DNA from: Quercus robur
Taxonomy: Eukaryota > Streptophyta > Magnoliopsida > Fagales > Fagaceae
DNA: 64,000 nt
Reading direction: 5' to 3'
Assembly: GCF_932294415.1 (NCBI RefSeq)
Contig: NC_065543.1
Span: forward strand, 45,967,777-46,031,776
The position numbers and the translations under genes are program-made. The notes beneath the pieces are model-generated. The model ran no database searches. It was not told where the DNA came from and saw only the letters and a list, made by a program, of their open reading frames with translations. Of the stretch, positions 10,815 through 22,598 are shown piece after piece (position 1 is the stretch's first letter; each line of letters opens with the position of its first letter).

Positions 10815-11249
10815 TCTGTATATATTAAGAGGATTCAGAAAGTTAGTTATTGTTTTGTTTTTTTGTTTTTTGGTCAAAAATACCCCTAAATTAATTAACC
10901 AACAACTTAAAAATGGGGTTAAAATAGTAAATTAACAAAAAAAGTTAGTTATTATTTTTTTTACTGAATACTCCTACCTAAAACTTAAAAATGAGGTTAA
11001 AATAGTAAATTGAAAAAAATAATAAATTTATATTTTTACGTCGAAATGTCTTACTGCTTTTAATAAACTCCTGCTTTTAATAAACTCCTACTTTTATGTT
11101 GATTTAAATTCCTACTTCTACTCATTAACTCCCTACAAAATAGGATCACTCTTTTGTTGGTTTTAAAACTCCTCAAATCTACAAAACTCACCCTAAGTAT
11201 TCATTTTTTTTACCCAAAAAATAGAAGAGCGCGCGTGCTCAGAGGCTAG
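10815..11249 (+). mobile_element. Small non-autonomous Helitron, family 1, copy 1
   Basis: Begins TCTGTATATATTAAG after an A and ends with a GC-rich hairpin (GAGCGCGCGTGCTC) and AGAGGCTAG before a T: the Helitron pattern A^TC...hairpin...CTRR^T. The first ~35 bp match the start of 54340-54908 (both contain AGAAAGTTAGTTATT), and both end GAGGCTAG|T. 435 bp, no ORF. Confidence 0.7.
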
Positions 11250-11984
11250 TATAAATAATTAATGTACAACAATTGATAATTAATATATGCATTTACTTTA
11301 TTGTCTAATTCAATGAACTAATACTTTAATACAAATGCAAATTTTGTTGAAGTAGAAAACAAAATAAAGAGAACTTCAAGGAATGCATTATACGGCACAA
11401 CCTCATACTCTCTAACATGAGATCTATGCTTATATATATATATATAGATGTCTATGAGAAACACAAAATTTTAGTTTCCTTTTTTGAGGTTGGAAGAATA
11501 GAGAAGTGAACCAGCTCAAAGATTTTGATGAACACAAAAGTAGGACATTCCCTAGTTTAAAAGCGGAAAGTCTGCAAAATGAGAAGCCCTACTCACCAAG
11601 CCGAATACAAACCAGTGGGATTGGTTGGAAGAACTCAGACAGTCAAGCTAGTGAAAAAGATCACTGAATGATCACTTTTGTATTATTGACCCCATTCACG
11701 AAACATCAATGCTATTTTCGAGTTCTTTTAGTTTTTTTTGTTCTAGACTTCATCACACCTTTACCTATTTTGGCGATTGGCGAACGACAAATGTATAAAT
11801 CTCGAATTGGGATAAATTAGAATTTCTAACATTAAACCAAAGAAATAAAGGCCTTTGATGAGGCTAATGATTATAATTATTATTTATATACAATTAATAG
11901 AAATATCTTCCATCCAAGTCGTCCTTATAGATTTTCAAGTTTGGGGCGCTAATATATATATATATATATATATTTTAATTCTTT

Positions 11985-12075
11985 AGTTATTAGGAGGATG
12001 AAAGATTTGAATCCTAAATGTCTCTATGAAAAATATTAGTAAGTGTCAGTTGAGTTATAAGACTTTTGGTCATTA
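11985..12075 (-). repeat. SINE-like fragment, reverse-oriented relative of 460-555
   Basis: The minus strand shows CTTATAACTCAACTGACAC and later TTAGGATTCAAATC (B-box like) in the same order as at 460-555. A long T tract (about 12095-12110) is nearby. Ends unresolved. Confidence 0.35.
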
Positions 12076-12319
12076 CATTAACGTTAACCAAGCTTTTTTT
12101 TTTTTTTTTAATTGATTATTATTTTTCATTACATTTTATTTGGTTGTTGTTTTAAGATAATTATTTGAATACCATGTAAAAATGTAACATTTCAACATTC
12201 ACATAATGTCTTAAAAAATTGCCAAATATGGTTTATCCGCTTTATTGATATCGTATTAATGGTGGGTTCTAGTTATTGCAATTGGTAATTTTTTTTTTTT
12301 TTTTTTGAGAAAGCAATTG

Positions 12320-12380
12320 GTAAAGTTTCTAATTGTTGAATAAGAGATGTGGGGTTCAATTCCCGCCTATACTAAAAACC
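12320..12380 (+). repeat. tRNA-derived SINE-like remnant (tentative)
   Basis: Contains GGGGTTCAATTCCCGCC, close to a pol III B-box, followed by an A-rich stretch. No A-box or cloverleaf was found, so it is not called as a tRNA gene. Confidence 0.3.
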
Positions 12381-13383
12381 CATTTATTTCAATGGAAAAT
12401 CTTATGTGGAGATAACTTTTTGCAATCCCCTATATTTGGTATTATTAGTGGGAAAAAAAAAAGTCAAAAAAAAAATTATTTAGCTTGGCATAAGATAAAG
12501 TTATTTTTTGCTAAATTTTTCTTAAAAAACAACTTTATCTCACGTGATGCTAAATAAGGAAAATAACTTTATCTCATATGAAACTAAGTAAAGGAAGCTA
12601 AGAGATAATTTTTAGCTCATTTTAAAGTCAATGCCAAACATTAAAAAAAAAAAAAAGATAGTTTTTTAGAATTTTTTTTTAAAAAAAAAATGATTCATTT
12701 TCCTGCAAATGTTAATATCAAACTGTTTATGAAGAGTTTGAGCTGAGTTTGGGAAAAACTTGTTTTTGCTCTTTTGTATAGCAAACAAAACAAATTCAAA
12801 CCTAAGTTTAAGTTCAACTATTAAAAAAGTCAAACACAAACATAATAATGTTGGTGTAAACAAGCTTGAAAACATGTTCTCTCCACACTAAAAAAAAAAA
12901 AAAAAGCTCAAAAACATGATACTCAATTTTACTATAAATATTATCCTCCTTTTATATGTATATTTATCTAAAAACATTATTATATAAACTTGTGATTGGA
13001 TTTTATAAATTGTAATGGATTCATATGATATCAAATTATTATTATAATTTATTGATAATATAAACAATCTATTTATAGTAAAAATTCTTAAATAATATAA
13101 AATGGTATAAAAATTTAGTGTAGTTTTATTATACATAAAAAAAGAATAAATTAGAAACTCAAACTTATTTGACAAGAAAATTAACTAAGCTTAAAAACAT
13201 AATCTTGCTCCGTCGGCAAATGTAAAAAATAAAATAAAATAAACAAATCTAAACTTTTATTACTCACTTCCTCCGTACATTTTATATCTATTCACCCTTT
13301 CCGAACCTGCCACCTCCTGGCACACGTGTGTGTACCTAGAAGACTCTGGGTCCACCAAACTATACTCTGTTTTTGGCTAAATA

Positions 13384-13386
<3 letters not shown>

Positions 13387-13419
<33 letters not shown>
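13387..13419 (+). repeat. GA microsatellite abutting the GDSL start codon
   Basis: About 16 GA units end directly at the ATG at 13420, so the repeat forms the end of the 5' leader. GA/CT repeats in plant 5' UTRs are common and can bind GAGA-type (BBR/BPC) factors; any role here is inference. Confidence 0.8.
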
Positions 13420-13424
<5 letters not shown>

Positions 13425-16148
13425 GCCTCGGATCGTGCTATTCGGAGATTCGATAACAGAACAGTCGTTTAGATCAGGTGGATGGGGTGCTGCTCTTGCT
13501 GACACATACACTCGCAAAGTAGATCCTACATTGATTGTTCTGTTTTTTGTGGCAAAGATTGAGTTTTTAACTATAATCTTATTCTGGTTTGTTTGCAATG
13601 TGTTATAGGCTGATATAGTAAATCGTGGTTATGGTGGATACAATACCAGATGGGCTTTGTTCTTGCTGCATCATCTTTTCCCTCTAGTAAGCTTTTTCCT
13701 TTTGTTCCTCCCGTCTTTTGGGTCATTGTTGATTCTCTAGCTTCAGATTGTGCTTTGTGCATTCAGGTTGTAATTACTGCATTGAAGCTTCAAATGGGTT
13801 TTTAGATATATTGGCATATGTTAATTTTTTTCATTCATACTTGATGATCTGGAGATGGGTTTTTGTTTATTTATATTCTCCTGTTGATTATAGTACATAA
13901 AGATCAAAATTTTGTTAAGTTTAAGTAGCAATGGACCAATGGTGGTTATAGGCTTATAGCTAAGAGAGAGAGAGAGAGAGAGAGAGAGATGTTGATTGTA
14001 GTACATGTAGATCAAATTGAGTGAGTTTAAGAATCAATGGTGGTTAATGGCTGAGGGAGAGAGAGAGAGAGAGGTTGGCCTAAAGGGTGCTTTGTGCATC
14101 TCCTCCTAAAGTGGCTTTTTGGCATAGACTTCCAACTTATTAGGAAATTCTGACCATTGATAACTTGGTTTAGAGAAAAGTCTTCCCAGTGAATTAATGT
14201 ATCATATGCAAATGATATGAAGAGAGAAGAAACTGAAGAATCCCTAGACCTAGATCATCTTTTTTTTGGTGCATTGTTTTTCCTTCTCGAGTGGCTTGGA
14301 TTTTTCTGCAAGCCACTTCTGAAGTGTGGGAGGTTCACTAATAACAATAGTCATTTGACTTGGATACGTTAGCGCTTATGAATGTAATATAATAGCTGAA
14401 CATTTGAATGGATGGAGTGATCTATTAGCAAGATTCTGACCACTTTTTTATGTTTTTCTATTTGTTTGGGTTATTGGTTCTTCTTAGTCTATCTTTTTTT
14501 GTTTGTTTTAGTTAGAAGAGGTTCATTGTTGTAACCTTCTTGTGTACTTGGGGGCACTTGGTGTCTTTTGTTGAATCTCTGCTTACTTTAATAAAAAATC
14601 ATTTTGATCCTGTTCAGCTCAAGTAAGTTATTAACATTGATCCTCTGCAGGACTCTACAAAACCTCCTGCTGCTGCAACAGTTTTCTTTGGGGCTAATGA
14701 TGCAGCTATCCTGGGGAGAACCAGTGAACGACAATATGTTCCTCTTGAAGAGTACAAGGAGAATCTTAGAAAAATTGTTTTTCATTTGAAGGTTCAATTG
14801 TTGTTCCTCTAACACTTAAAAACAACCTGTTTAGTATCTTGGTTTCCACTTTATAAACATTTTGGGTTCCTTTCCTACTTTCAGCTACAATAAACCCACC
14901 AAGATTCAATCTTTGCATACATTAGTCCTAAACCCTAGATTCCCTTCCAATCTGTTTAGAACTTCAAAAGCCACAAGTTCTCCCCAAACTTTGCCATCAA
15001 TATGCTGTCCTATGTCAGTTTGTTGTCTGAGCTCTTTGTGTGACTTTAGGAAGTAGGCCTTCTGCATCCACCTAATTTATTGGCTATCACATAAGTCCGT
15101 GGATGCAATAAGTGGTGTTTATTAGACACCAAATCCTTTCAAAGATGTTAAATTTTACTAACTTGGGTTATCTTTTTTGGAGTAAAATTTTCTTGACTGT
15201 TCTTTCTCTTCTTAACATTGACCTTATCTTAAAGCATAGATTTGGCCTAAAACTATTGGCAAAATCAAAAGCACTAGATTGCATATAGGTCACTTTTTAT
15301 TTCACCTTGGTGTTCATTGGCAGATCTCATGCTCCATTCATTTCCTAGTAAGAGGCAACTACAGAATAAGTGCCTAATTATTAAATCTGGTTCTCATTTT
15401 GTTTTGGGATTTGGTTGCAGGAATGCTGCCCTACCATGCTAGTTGTGCTTATTCCTCCACCACCAGTTGATGAGGCTGGCCGAAAAGAATATGCACAGTA
15501 TGCACCTTCTCATATCAAATTCAATAGACTTTTTTTCCCTGGTTTATTGGAATTGGTTCTATGGCCTACACTAGGGGAGACAGATTTGATCCCTGTGTAG
15601 GTGGGATTGATCTTAGGTCCCGGGTACAACTCTTCTAAGGGACTTTTCAGCTAATCTGGCTGGCATCTTCAACACATACTGGCACACAGATTGTCAAGTT
15701 GTTGCTACCTTTCTACGTCTAGCAATGCCATTGTAATTTCTTGCTCTTCACATCTCTATCAGCTCTACTCACACGCAGTGCCACTAACTGCTGGTTTTAG
15801 AGTTGCCATTGCTGACTCCACCATTGGAATTGTCACAACCATCACAATCACAACCTCCATAATCATCACATCATCAGTTCAATGTTCTTTCTTTAGCCTA
15901 TCTCCACCTACCCTTTCCTCCATCTGTAGTTCCACCCCTGCACTACCACTTTGAACACCCAACAATTTTACTATGACAAAACAACCACCTGATGCCACAA
16001 TTACTGCCTTCATTATTGCATTCCGCTGCACAAACATGATGTGGCCACCACCATTGACATCAATATTAACAATTTAACCTTCATCACCACTGCCCTCATC
16101 ATCTCCAAATTCCAATGTCAACACCTCCATCAGTGTAAGCGCCCCCCC

Positions 16149-16182
<34 letters not shown>

Positions 16183-17220
16183 AACACACACACAAAAAAA
16201 CCAAAACCTCTCTTTTCTTCCTTCTTACTGTGGTAGTAGTACTACTCAATATTGGTTGGCATCTTCACCTCTTCTAAATCAATGCTATTCAAAATCCTAG
16301 AAGAAAAAAAATCTCCTGAGTAAATCAAAATGCCTGGAGGTAGTCTGGTCTTAACACATGGAAATGCTTGAAACTTGAATACTCTAGCTGCCTCAGAGAA
16401 TGTTTGAATGCATAATATAATTTTATTTTTGAAATTATTGTTTGTTTATCACTTCACTGTGTTGGAGGTAAGCTTGTAAATGGATTATGCAGATCTGTAT
16501 ATGGAGAGAAAGCAGTCGAACTACCAGAAAGGACAAATGAAGTGACAAGACTTTATGCAGAGCAGTGCATTGAACTGGCTAAGGAAATGGGTCTTCGCTC
16601 TGTTGATCTTTGGTCAAAAATGCAGGAAACAGAGGGGTGGCAGAGGAAATTCCTAAGGTTTGTTATGATTGAATCCTTCAACAAGTTCCTGATCTGTTTG
16701 GCAGAAATGATACTCATTTGACTTTCTACTTCTAGAATTTCACCTCCATGGAAAAAATGGGTCCTACCAGATTTTCCTTGGGAAGAAGTATTCCTATTGA
16801 TTTATGACTATTTTAGAGACGGGGACAATAATCTGATTGGGTTCATAAGAAGAAAGAAAAATAAAGAAGGGGATGGGGGTTTGGTAAACCTCTGATTCAT
16901 GTACCTTTTGTGTGGATGTGTTATATTTAGGGACATCCAAATTAGACAGGGATGATGTACTATAATTTAAAAAGAGAAACCCTTTTGAGAAAACTGTTGA
17001 AGAGTTTGTAACAATGGAGAATATGTTCTAATTCTTTTTCCCCCTTTACAGTGATGGGTTGCATCTGACATCAGAGGGCAATGCAGTGGTACACCAAGAA
17101 GTTGTAAGAGTGTTTAACGAAGCATGGCTTTCAGCAGCAGAAATGCCATATGATTTCCCCCACCACTCAGAAATTGATGGGAAGAACCCCGAGAAAGCTT
17201 TCCAGCATCAATGCTTATGA
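13420..17220 (+). CDS. GDSL esterase/lipase (IAH1-like, At5g62930 type), six exons
   Basis: Coding exons, all with GT-AG borders and matching phases: 13420-13518, 13609-13686, 14651-14791, 15421-15497, 16493-16657, 17052-17220. Together they give 242 residues, the usual size for the plant isoamyl-acetate-hydrolysing-esterase group of SGNH hydrolases. Seen motifs: block I VLFGDSITEQ with the nucleophile Ser near residue 11; RGYGGYNTR (block II Gly); FFGAND (block III Asn); and DGLHLTSEG (block V Asp and His of the triad). There is no signal peptide, so it probably acts in the cytosol on short-chain esters; the substrate is unknown. The start is the first ATG of the frame, directly after the GA repeat. 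Intron 4 (15498-16492) carries a nearly pure C tract. It is intact and the best-supported host gene here. Confidence 0.95.
13967..14072. repeat. Two GA microsatellites in intron 2 of the GDSL gene
   Basis: GA runs near 13965-13990 and 14054-14072 are embedded in two near-copies of GATCAAA...GAGTTTAAG...AATGGTGGTTA, so a roughly 95-bp intron segment is locally duplicated with its repeat. No coding value. Confidence 0.6.
16142..16180. repeat. Poly(C) tract in GDSL intron 4
   Basis: 39 bases, all C except one A at 16149, followed by a short CA repeat. It may be a real homopolymer or partly an assembly artefact; its length should be treated as uncertain. Confidence 0.8.
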
Positions 17221-17840
17221 TTGTATAATTTATGACAACTTTATGTGTATAATTTCATTTTAATCTTTGGTCATAATATTGGTTTTTTTGCTTTATTGAA
17301 AAAGAAAAGAAAGAGAAAAGGGGGGGGGGGGGGGTTTGGAATGTGTTTCTTGATTTGACTCCCCAGAAAACAAATACTAGTAAATAAGAAATTCCATAAC
17401 CTTCTGCTAAATAGCCATCATGTATGGATGGCTGACTCTGTATTTGACCTTGTTCATTTGGCTCAGTGACCAAGTTTCTTTGGAAATTGAAACTTATGGC
17501 TCTCTTATGTAAATTTGGCTGAACATTTCTTTTTGGATTGAATCTTTTGTTCGTGTAGTGAATTTAGCTTGCTAGGAAATCTTCACTTTAATGCTCCTTG
17601 TGCTCTTTAGAAACACTTGGTTTGAGTTTCAAGCATGTCTGCAAGCCTCACAATTTCCTTACTCCTTTTATTTCTTCATTTATAGGTGAGATTATTTAAA
17701 CTAAAGAGTATTTGTGATTAAGAACTGTTGATGCACAATTAAAGGTTCTTTAATTGCATTGCTTTTTACTAACATCTCTTAGTAAATAATGATTTTTTTT
17801 TTTTTTGGTTAAAAAAAATAATTGGAGAAAGAGGAGTTAG

Positions 17841-17868
17841 AAAATTTGCATGAGTCCATGCAAATTTT
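17841..17868. repeat. Perfect inverted repeat (hairpin)
   Basis: AAAATTTGCATG, a 4-base spacer, then CATGCAAATTTT. The 12-bp stem is perfect and AT-rich. It may be the centre of a degraded MITE; no terminal repeats were found. Confidence 0.75.
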
Positions 17869-19364
17869 TTTGTCTATTTTAGTATAAGAATTTATTTTTT
17901 TTATTTTACATATTCACATTTTGAAACATTCCATGTCAAATTATCTATTTTACACTACATTTAATTAAAATATAAATTTTCTTTATTTTTAAAAATGTTT
18001 CTTTTTCTTCATACACAACAGCTAACATCTACTCTTTTTTTTATCCTTCATACATTAAGAAAGAATAAACAATTAAATACAAAATAAATAGTGTCAGTGT
18101 AAATTTACATGGTTACTGTTGTAAACTTGTAAATATACACAATTATAAACGGACTGATATGGGTCATTTTTAATTGAAATTTTGTAAATTTTACATATTT
18201 TTTCTATTATACATGGACTAATTGAATGCTCTTATTAAATAATGTTGGTTAATTAAAATGAGATGAGTCATGTTTCCATCAGGTTTCATTCTCCACCACT
18301 AAATTTACCATTAAATTTTATCCTTCATGGCTAGTTAAATTTGACATTAAGAGAATAAGTAAATATTGGATATTTTCAAAGTGAGTTAGATACATTAATG
18401 TTTGTTTGTTTGTTTTGTTTTTGTTTTTGTTTTTTTTTTTGAGCAAAAAATAAATTGAATAATGGATGCAATACCACAACAGAACTCACAACTTGTTTCG
18501 TATTAAAAAAAAAAAAAAAAAAAAAAAACCCACAACTTGCCCACGTAGCGATATTGTGAGGGATGAATTTATGAACCTACCACTTTTATTTCACCACTTA
18601 CAATTGTCAAGTGGGCAAATTGTTAAAAAAGTTATGAATTTCATCATGGTATTAGCATTATTAGGATGCCTTTATTATTGAATATATTTGTCAAAAATAG
18701 TCAACTTGATTTTTAACGCTAAAAAAGTTCATTTAGCGGACTCGATTGCTAACACATGTTAGTCTTTGTCTATGCCAGGAACCAAAGTCCATCAGAGGGT
18801 CTTAATCCATTGGTGAAAGGAGCGATTGATTAATAAATGAAAAGCAAGAACGATAAAGAAAGAGGTAATTGTGGACTCTACAGTATCTTTCAAAAGGAAT
18901 ACATACTGTTCTTTGATTTTGAGCTTGCTCTGTTAAATAGTCAAGTCTGATCATTTCTACCTACATATAAGAGAAGCTGGATTGTTTGGTGTCTTCTGGA
19001 ATATTTAACTGTTTTCTCATCATGCCATGTTGTTATGCACTTGATAGTTCCAGACTTCCAGTATTGTTGCATATGATATGACAACGTCTCTTTGGTGTTG
19101 GGAACTTGGAATTTGGTTGATCAGTTGTCTTAGGCTCTGAGTAGGTCTAATTATGCCTAGATGTTTTGTGTATTTACTATGACATTTTAATTGTTGTGGT
19201 AGTTGTTAAGCATCCTATGGGGCCCATGGTTGCTTGCATACTAGAGTTTCCAGATTTCAATGTTGACATTTTCTTTGATTAAGGATGTGAGTACTAATTA
19301 TAGTCAGGAAACAACTGTTAGGCCATTATCATTTTGTAAATGAGTTTGTAGCTAATGCCTTGAG

Positions 19365-19585
19365 ATTTACACTCTCAAATTCTGAAACTTTAGGGTATAA
19401 AATTCAAACATTTCTAGACTTTGGGGAGTAAAATCCAAATATCCCTAAAATTTAGAGAGTAAAATCTAAATTATGAAACATCAAGGTGTGAAATCCAAAC
19501 ACCCCCAAACTTTAGGAGGTAAAATCCAAATTCTGGAATTTTAGGGTGTAAAATCTAAATACCCCAAAATTATAGGGGTGTAATT
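19365..19585. repeat. Degenerate ~40-bp tandem units
   Basis: Repeated variants of AAACTTTAGGGTGTAAAATC and CCAAACACCCC, about five or six units. It resembles old minisatellite DNA; not a telomere repeat despite TTTAGGG-like words. Confidence 0.55.
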
Positions 19586-19809
19586 TGCTATTTACCTTAA
19601 AAAAATTCTCCACAAATGCAAAATAATGTTAATTTTCATATGAAATAATCAAGATTCATTGCATGTTCTAATCAAAATTATACATTCTCCCATTTTTCAT
19701 TATATTGCGTTTTTATACATATCTCACTATATTATAATGTATTACAAAATATTTTGCCATATACAATAATTGAATGTAAAATGAAATATATTTTTTGCAA
19801 AAAAAAAAA

Positions 19810-20165
19810 CTTAAAGATTTAAAATGTTGACGGCTTAACTCAAAAATTATATAGTATACTATATCAATTATACTTTATCGTTTTCTTTGGGTATTGGATT
19901 AAAAAAAATGATACTTTGTCGGAAAATAATCACATTATTTTGAGATGAGATAGGGACTAATACTTATAAGTCTCAATTACTATTAACTTATAAAAATTTA
20001 AAATATAGATGACTTAACTTACAAAATATATATTATACTATCAATTATACTTTGTCGTTTTCATTGGGTTTTGGATTCAAAAAAATATTTATATTTTGTT
20101 ATAAAATAATCATGCTATTTTGAGATAGGATTGGAACTAATAATTTTAAGTCTCAGCTATTATTA
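19810..20165. repeat. ~175-bp imperfect tandem duplication
   Basis: Copy 1 (about 19810-19984) and copy 2 (about 19985-20165) share GACTTAACT..., TATCAATTATACTTTGTCGTTTTC, and CTAATA(A)...AAGTCTCA(A/G)..TATTA in the same order. Confidence 0.65.
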
Positions 20166-20227
20166 TCATTTTTCACTTAACAAAAAAATTGATTTCAAAT
20201 TATTTAGAAGTAGTCTATATTTATATA

Positions 20228-22598
20228 TCATATACTATATAATAAAAGTTGGGCTTAGAAGCCGTGATTGCGCCAAGTGGCTTCACCAAATTGTAAATTT
20301 TTTTTTAGATTTTAAAAATATATAAAATTATTTTTCTCCTATAATTTCTAAGTTGATAAAAATCTTAATTTGATTACCATCCAAATTCTTCATCTAATCC
20401 ATTTAATCCTTATTTTTTAAGTGTAGTGTATTATAACCCATATTCTTTATCTAATCCATTTAATCCTTATTTGTACGTGTAGTGTATTATTAAAAAAAAA
20501 AAAAAAAAGTTTTAACAAAACATGCAACTTATATTAAAAATAAGTGTTTTAACAAAATATGCTACCTACATTCAACCAAACGTAAAATTTTAAAAAGAGA
20601 TTAAATTTAGTTGGTTTTCTTCTTTGAAAAGTAAATTTAGTTGGTTGGTGCCATACAACTACAACTTACAATTATGTCTATCTAAATATTATCAACAAAG
20701 CCTAAAATAATAGGATAGAAAGAAAAAAAAATCCAAAGCATAAAATATTAAAATGTGTAGTAGTGTACGTAGAAATATAAGCTAATGCCATGAAAAAAAA
20801 AAAAAAAAACAAAACAAAACCACTTTCATTGGGAAGATATACACATGGGAAGCAATTAATAATAAATTCGTTATCTATTTTTTTTTCAAATTTATTTTGT
20901 TTAAATTTATTTATTTTTTGGATAACAAAAAAAAAAAAAAAAAAAACTAATAACATCAACAACTTGATCTTTACCGTATATTAGGGAAAAATATTGTAAT
21001 TAGCGTTAACAACTTGATTTTTATGGGTTTTTTTTTTTTTTTTTGATAGGTTGATTTTTATGGTTTTTGATTTTAAATAAATTCCTTCTTTTTTTTGCTT
21101 TTAACAACTTCTTCACAATTTAAAATTATTGTTTTAAATAGAAACAACTTCTTATCAAAAATTTTTTTTTGTTGAAGTTTACCATGGTTGAAATTTTGTT
21201 TGTTGGATAAATATAGGAATGATTATGGATAACAGTTTACCTACAATTATGTCTATCTAAATATTATCAACAAAGCCTTATAAACTAATAGGATAGAAAG
21301 AAAGAAAAAATCCGAAGCATAAAATATTAAAATGTGTATCTGTGTACGTAGAAGTATAGATAATCCCATAAATAAAAATAAAAAAAAACCGCTTTCATTG
21401 GGAGGATATACACATGGGAGGAATTAATAATAAATTTGTTATCTACTTTTTTTCAAATATATTTTGTTTTAATTAATTTATTTTTTGGATAAATATCAAA
21501 TTTTTGGATTTAAAAAAAAACTAATAACATTAACAACTTGATATTTACCGTATATTAGAGGAAAAAAAATTGTAATTAACATTAACAACTTGATTTTTAT
21601 GGTATTTGATTTTAAATAAATTCCTTTTTTTTTTTTTTTGTGCTTATAACAACTTCTTCACATTTTAAATTTATTATTTTAAATAGAAACAACTTCTTAT
21701 CAACTTTTTTTTTTGGGTTAAAGTTTACCATGGTTGAAATTTTGTTTATTGGATAAATATAGGAATGATTATGGATAATATTTTTTTTATACCATGACTC
21801 TCATCTTTAGATTTTCAGGCCACTATAAATAATAAAGCCAGATTCATGATTTTTTTCATTAATATTTGTCCAAGTTTCTATCATTTTTTAGGGTTATTTG
21901 TTATTTGTTTTTCTCTCAAATTCAGTCCCTCTTTGCTTCAAAAAATAAATTCCCAATTTTGTTTGTTTGTTTTTTATTATATTTTTCCAGGGAGTTTCCT
22001 TGAGGTTTCAAAGCACTCGATCAAAAGTTTTTCTCAAAAAAATTTCTTGAAGTTTATATTTACACATTTTGTTTTGATAGGGTGAAATTTGGTGCCTCCT
22101 TTCTCACTTTCAAATACAAAAATTTAATTCTTACATAAGTTTATCTACTTTTATTTTTTAATGTTTAATAATTCGGGTTGTTCATAATTCTTAACTATTA
22201 TATTAAGGTTACCACTTAAATATGCTTTCAATTACTTTTTTTAATTATTGAATTCAGGGTTTTTTCATTTAAATATGCACTTGAGTTTTAATTATGCAAA
22301 CTCCCTTTATATTTTTTAGACATCTCCTTTTATATTAGTTGTATAGTTATTTACCATATTCCATTCAATTAATTTTGGACTCATATATGTTATTTTATTT
22401 ATAAAAACTCAATCTTACACAATATGCATTCATTATATAACATAAAGTAAAAAGTTACTTACTTAAAAAACAAAATAGAGCAAAAGATTACTTTATTTTT
22501 GTTATCTATTTAATTTTAATTAATATAAAAATTATTATTCTTTATTTTCATTAATTTACATATGATTCTTAATAAAGCCATGCATCGCACGGGCCTAA
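20228..22598 (+). mobile_element. Helitron-like element A
   Basis: Starts TCATATACTATATAATAAAAG after an A. It ends GCATCGCACGGGCCTAA before a T, a CTRR-type end with a GC-richer stretch just upstream. 2.4 kb, with no RepHel gene, so non-autonomous if real. It contains a 575-bp internal tandem duplication. Boundaries rest on terminal motifs only. Confidence 0.5.
20660..21795. repeat. 575-bp tandem duplication inside Helitron-like element A
   Basis: ATTATGTCTATCTAAATATT starts at 20671 and again at 21246. The two copies run in parallel through AGCATAAAATATTAAAATGTG to GGATAAATATAGGAATGATT, with small indels and A/T-tract length changes. Confidence 0.85.

Larger units (their letters stand above)
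10218..13419. other. AT-rich intergenic region upstream of the GDSL gene
   Basis: No gene is seen; short ORFs here are low-complexity. Recognisable contents are a small Helitron (10815-11249), a TA microsatellite (about 11950-11972), SINE-like pieces (11985-12075; 12320-12380), several poly(T)/poly(A) tracts, and the GA repeat directly before the GDSL start codon. The last 200 bp should hold the GDSL promoter; no convincing TATA box was picked out. Confidence 0.6.
17221..20227. other. Intergenic region downstream of the GDSL gene
   Basis: No gene is seen. The first few hundred bases should hold the GDSL 3' UTR and include a 15-base G run (17320-17334). Other contents are a perfect 12-bp-stem hairpin (17841-17868), poly(T)/poly(A) tracts, a degenerate array of roughly 40-bp units (about 19365-19585), and a roughly 175-bp imperfect tandem duplication (19810-20165). 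Confidence 0.6.

Noticed and set aside
12333-12385. Possible tRNA gene with GGTTCAATTCCC
   Set aside because: No acceptor stem, D-arm or anticodon arm can be folded around it; at best a SINE remnant.
13377-13598. Minus-strand frame ending in a Leu-Ser repeat
   Set aside because: It is generated by the GA microsatellite and lies opposite exon 1 of the GDSL gene.
19380-19590. TTTAGGG-like words suggesting an interstitial telomere
   Set aside because: The heptamer is not in tandem; it recurs only inside longer, degenerate ~40-bp units.
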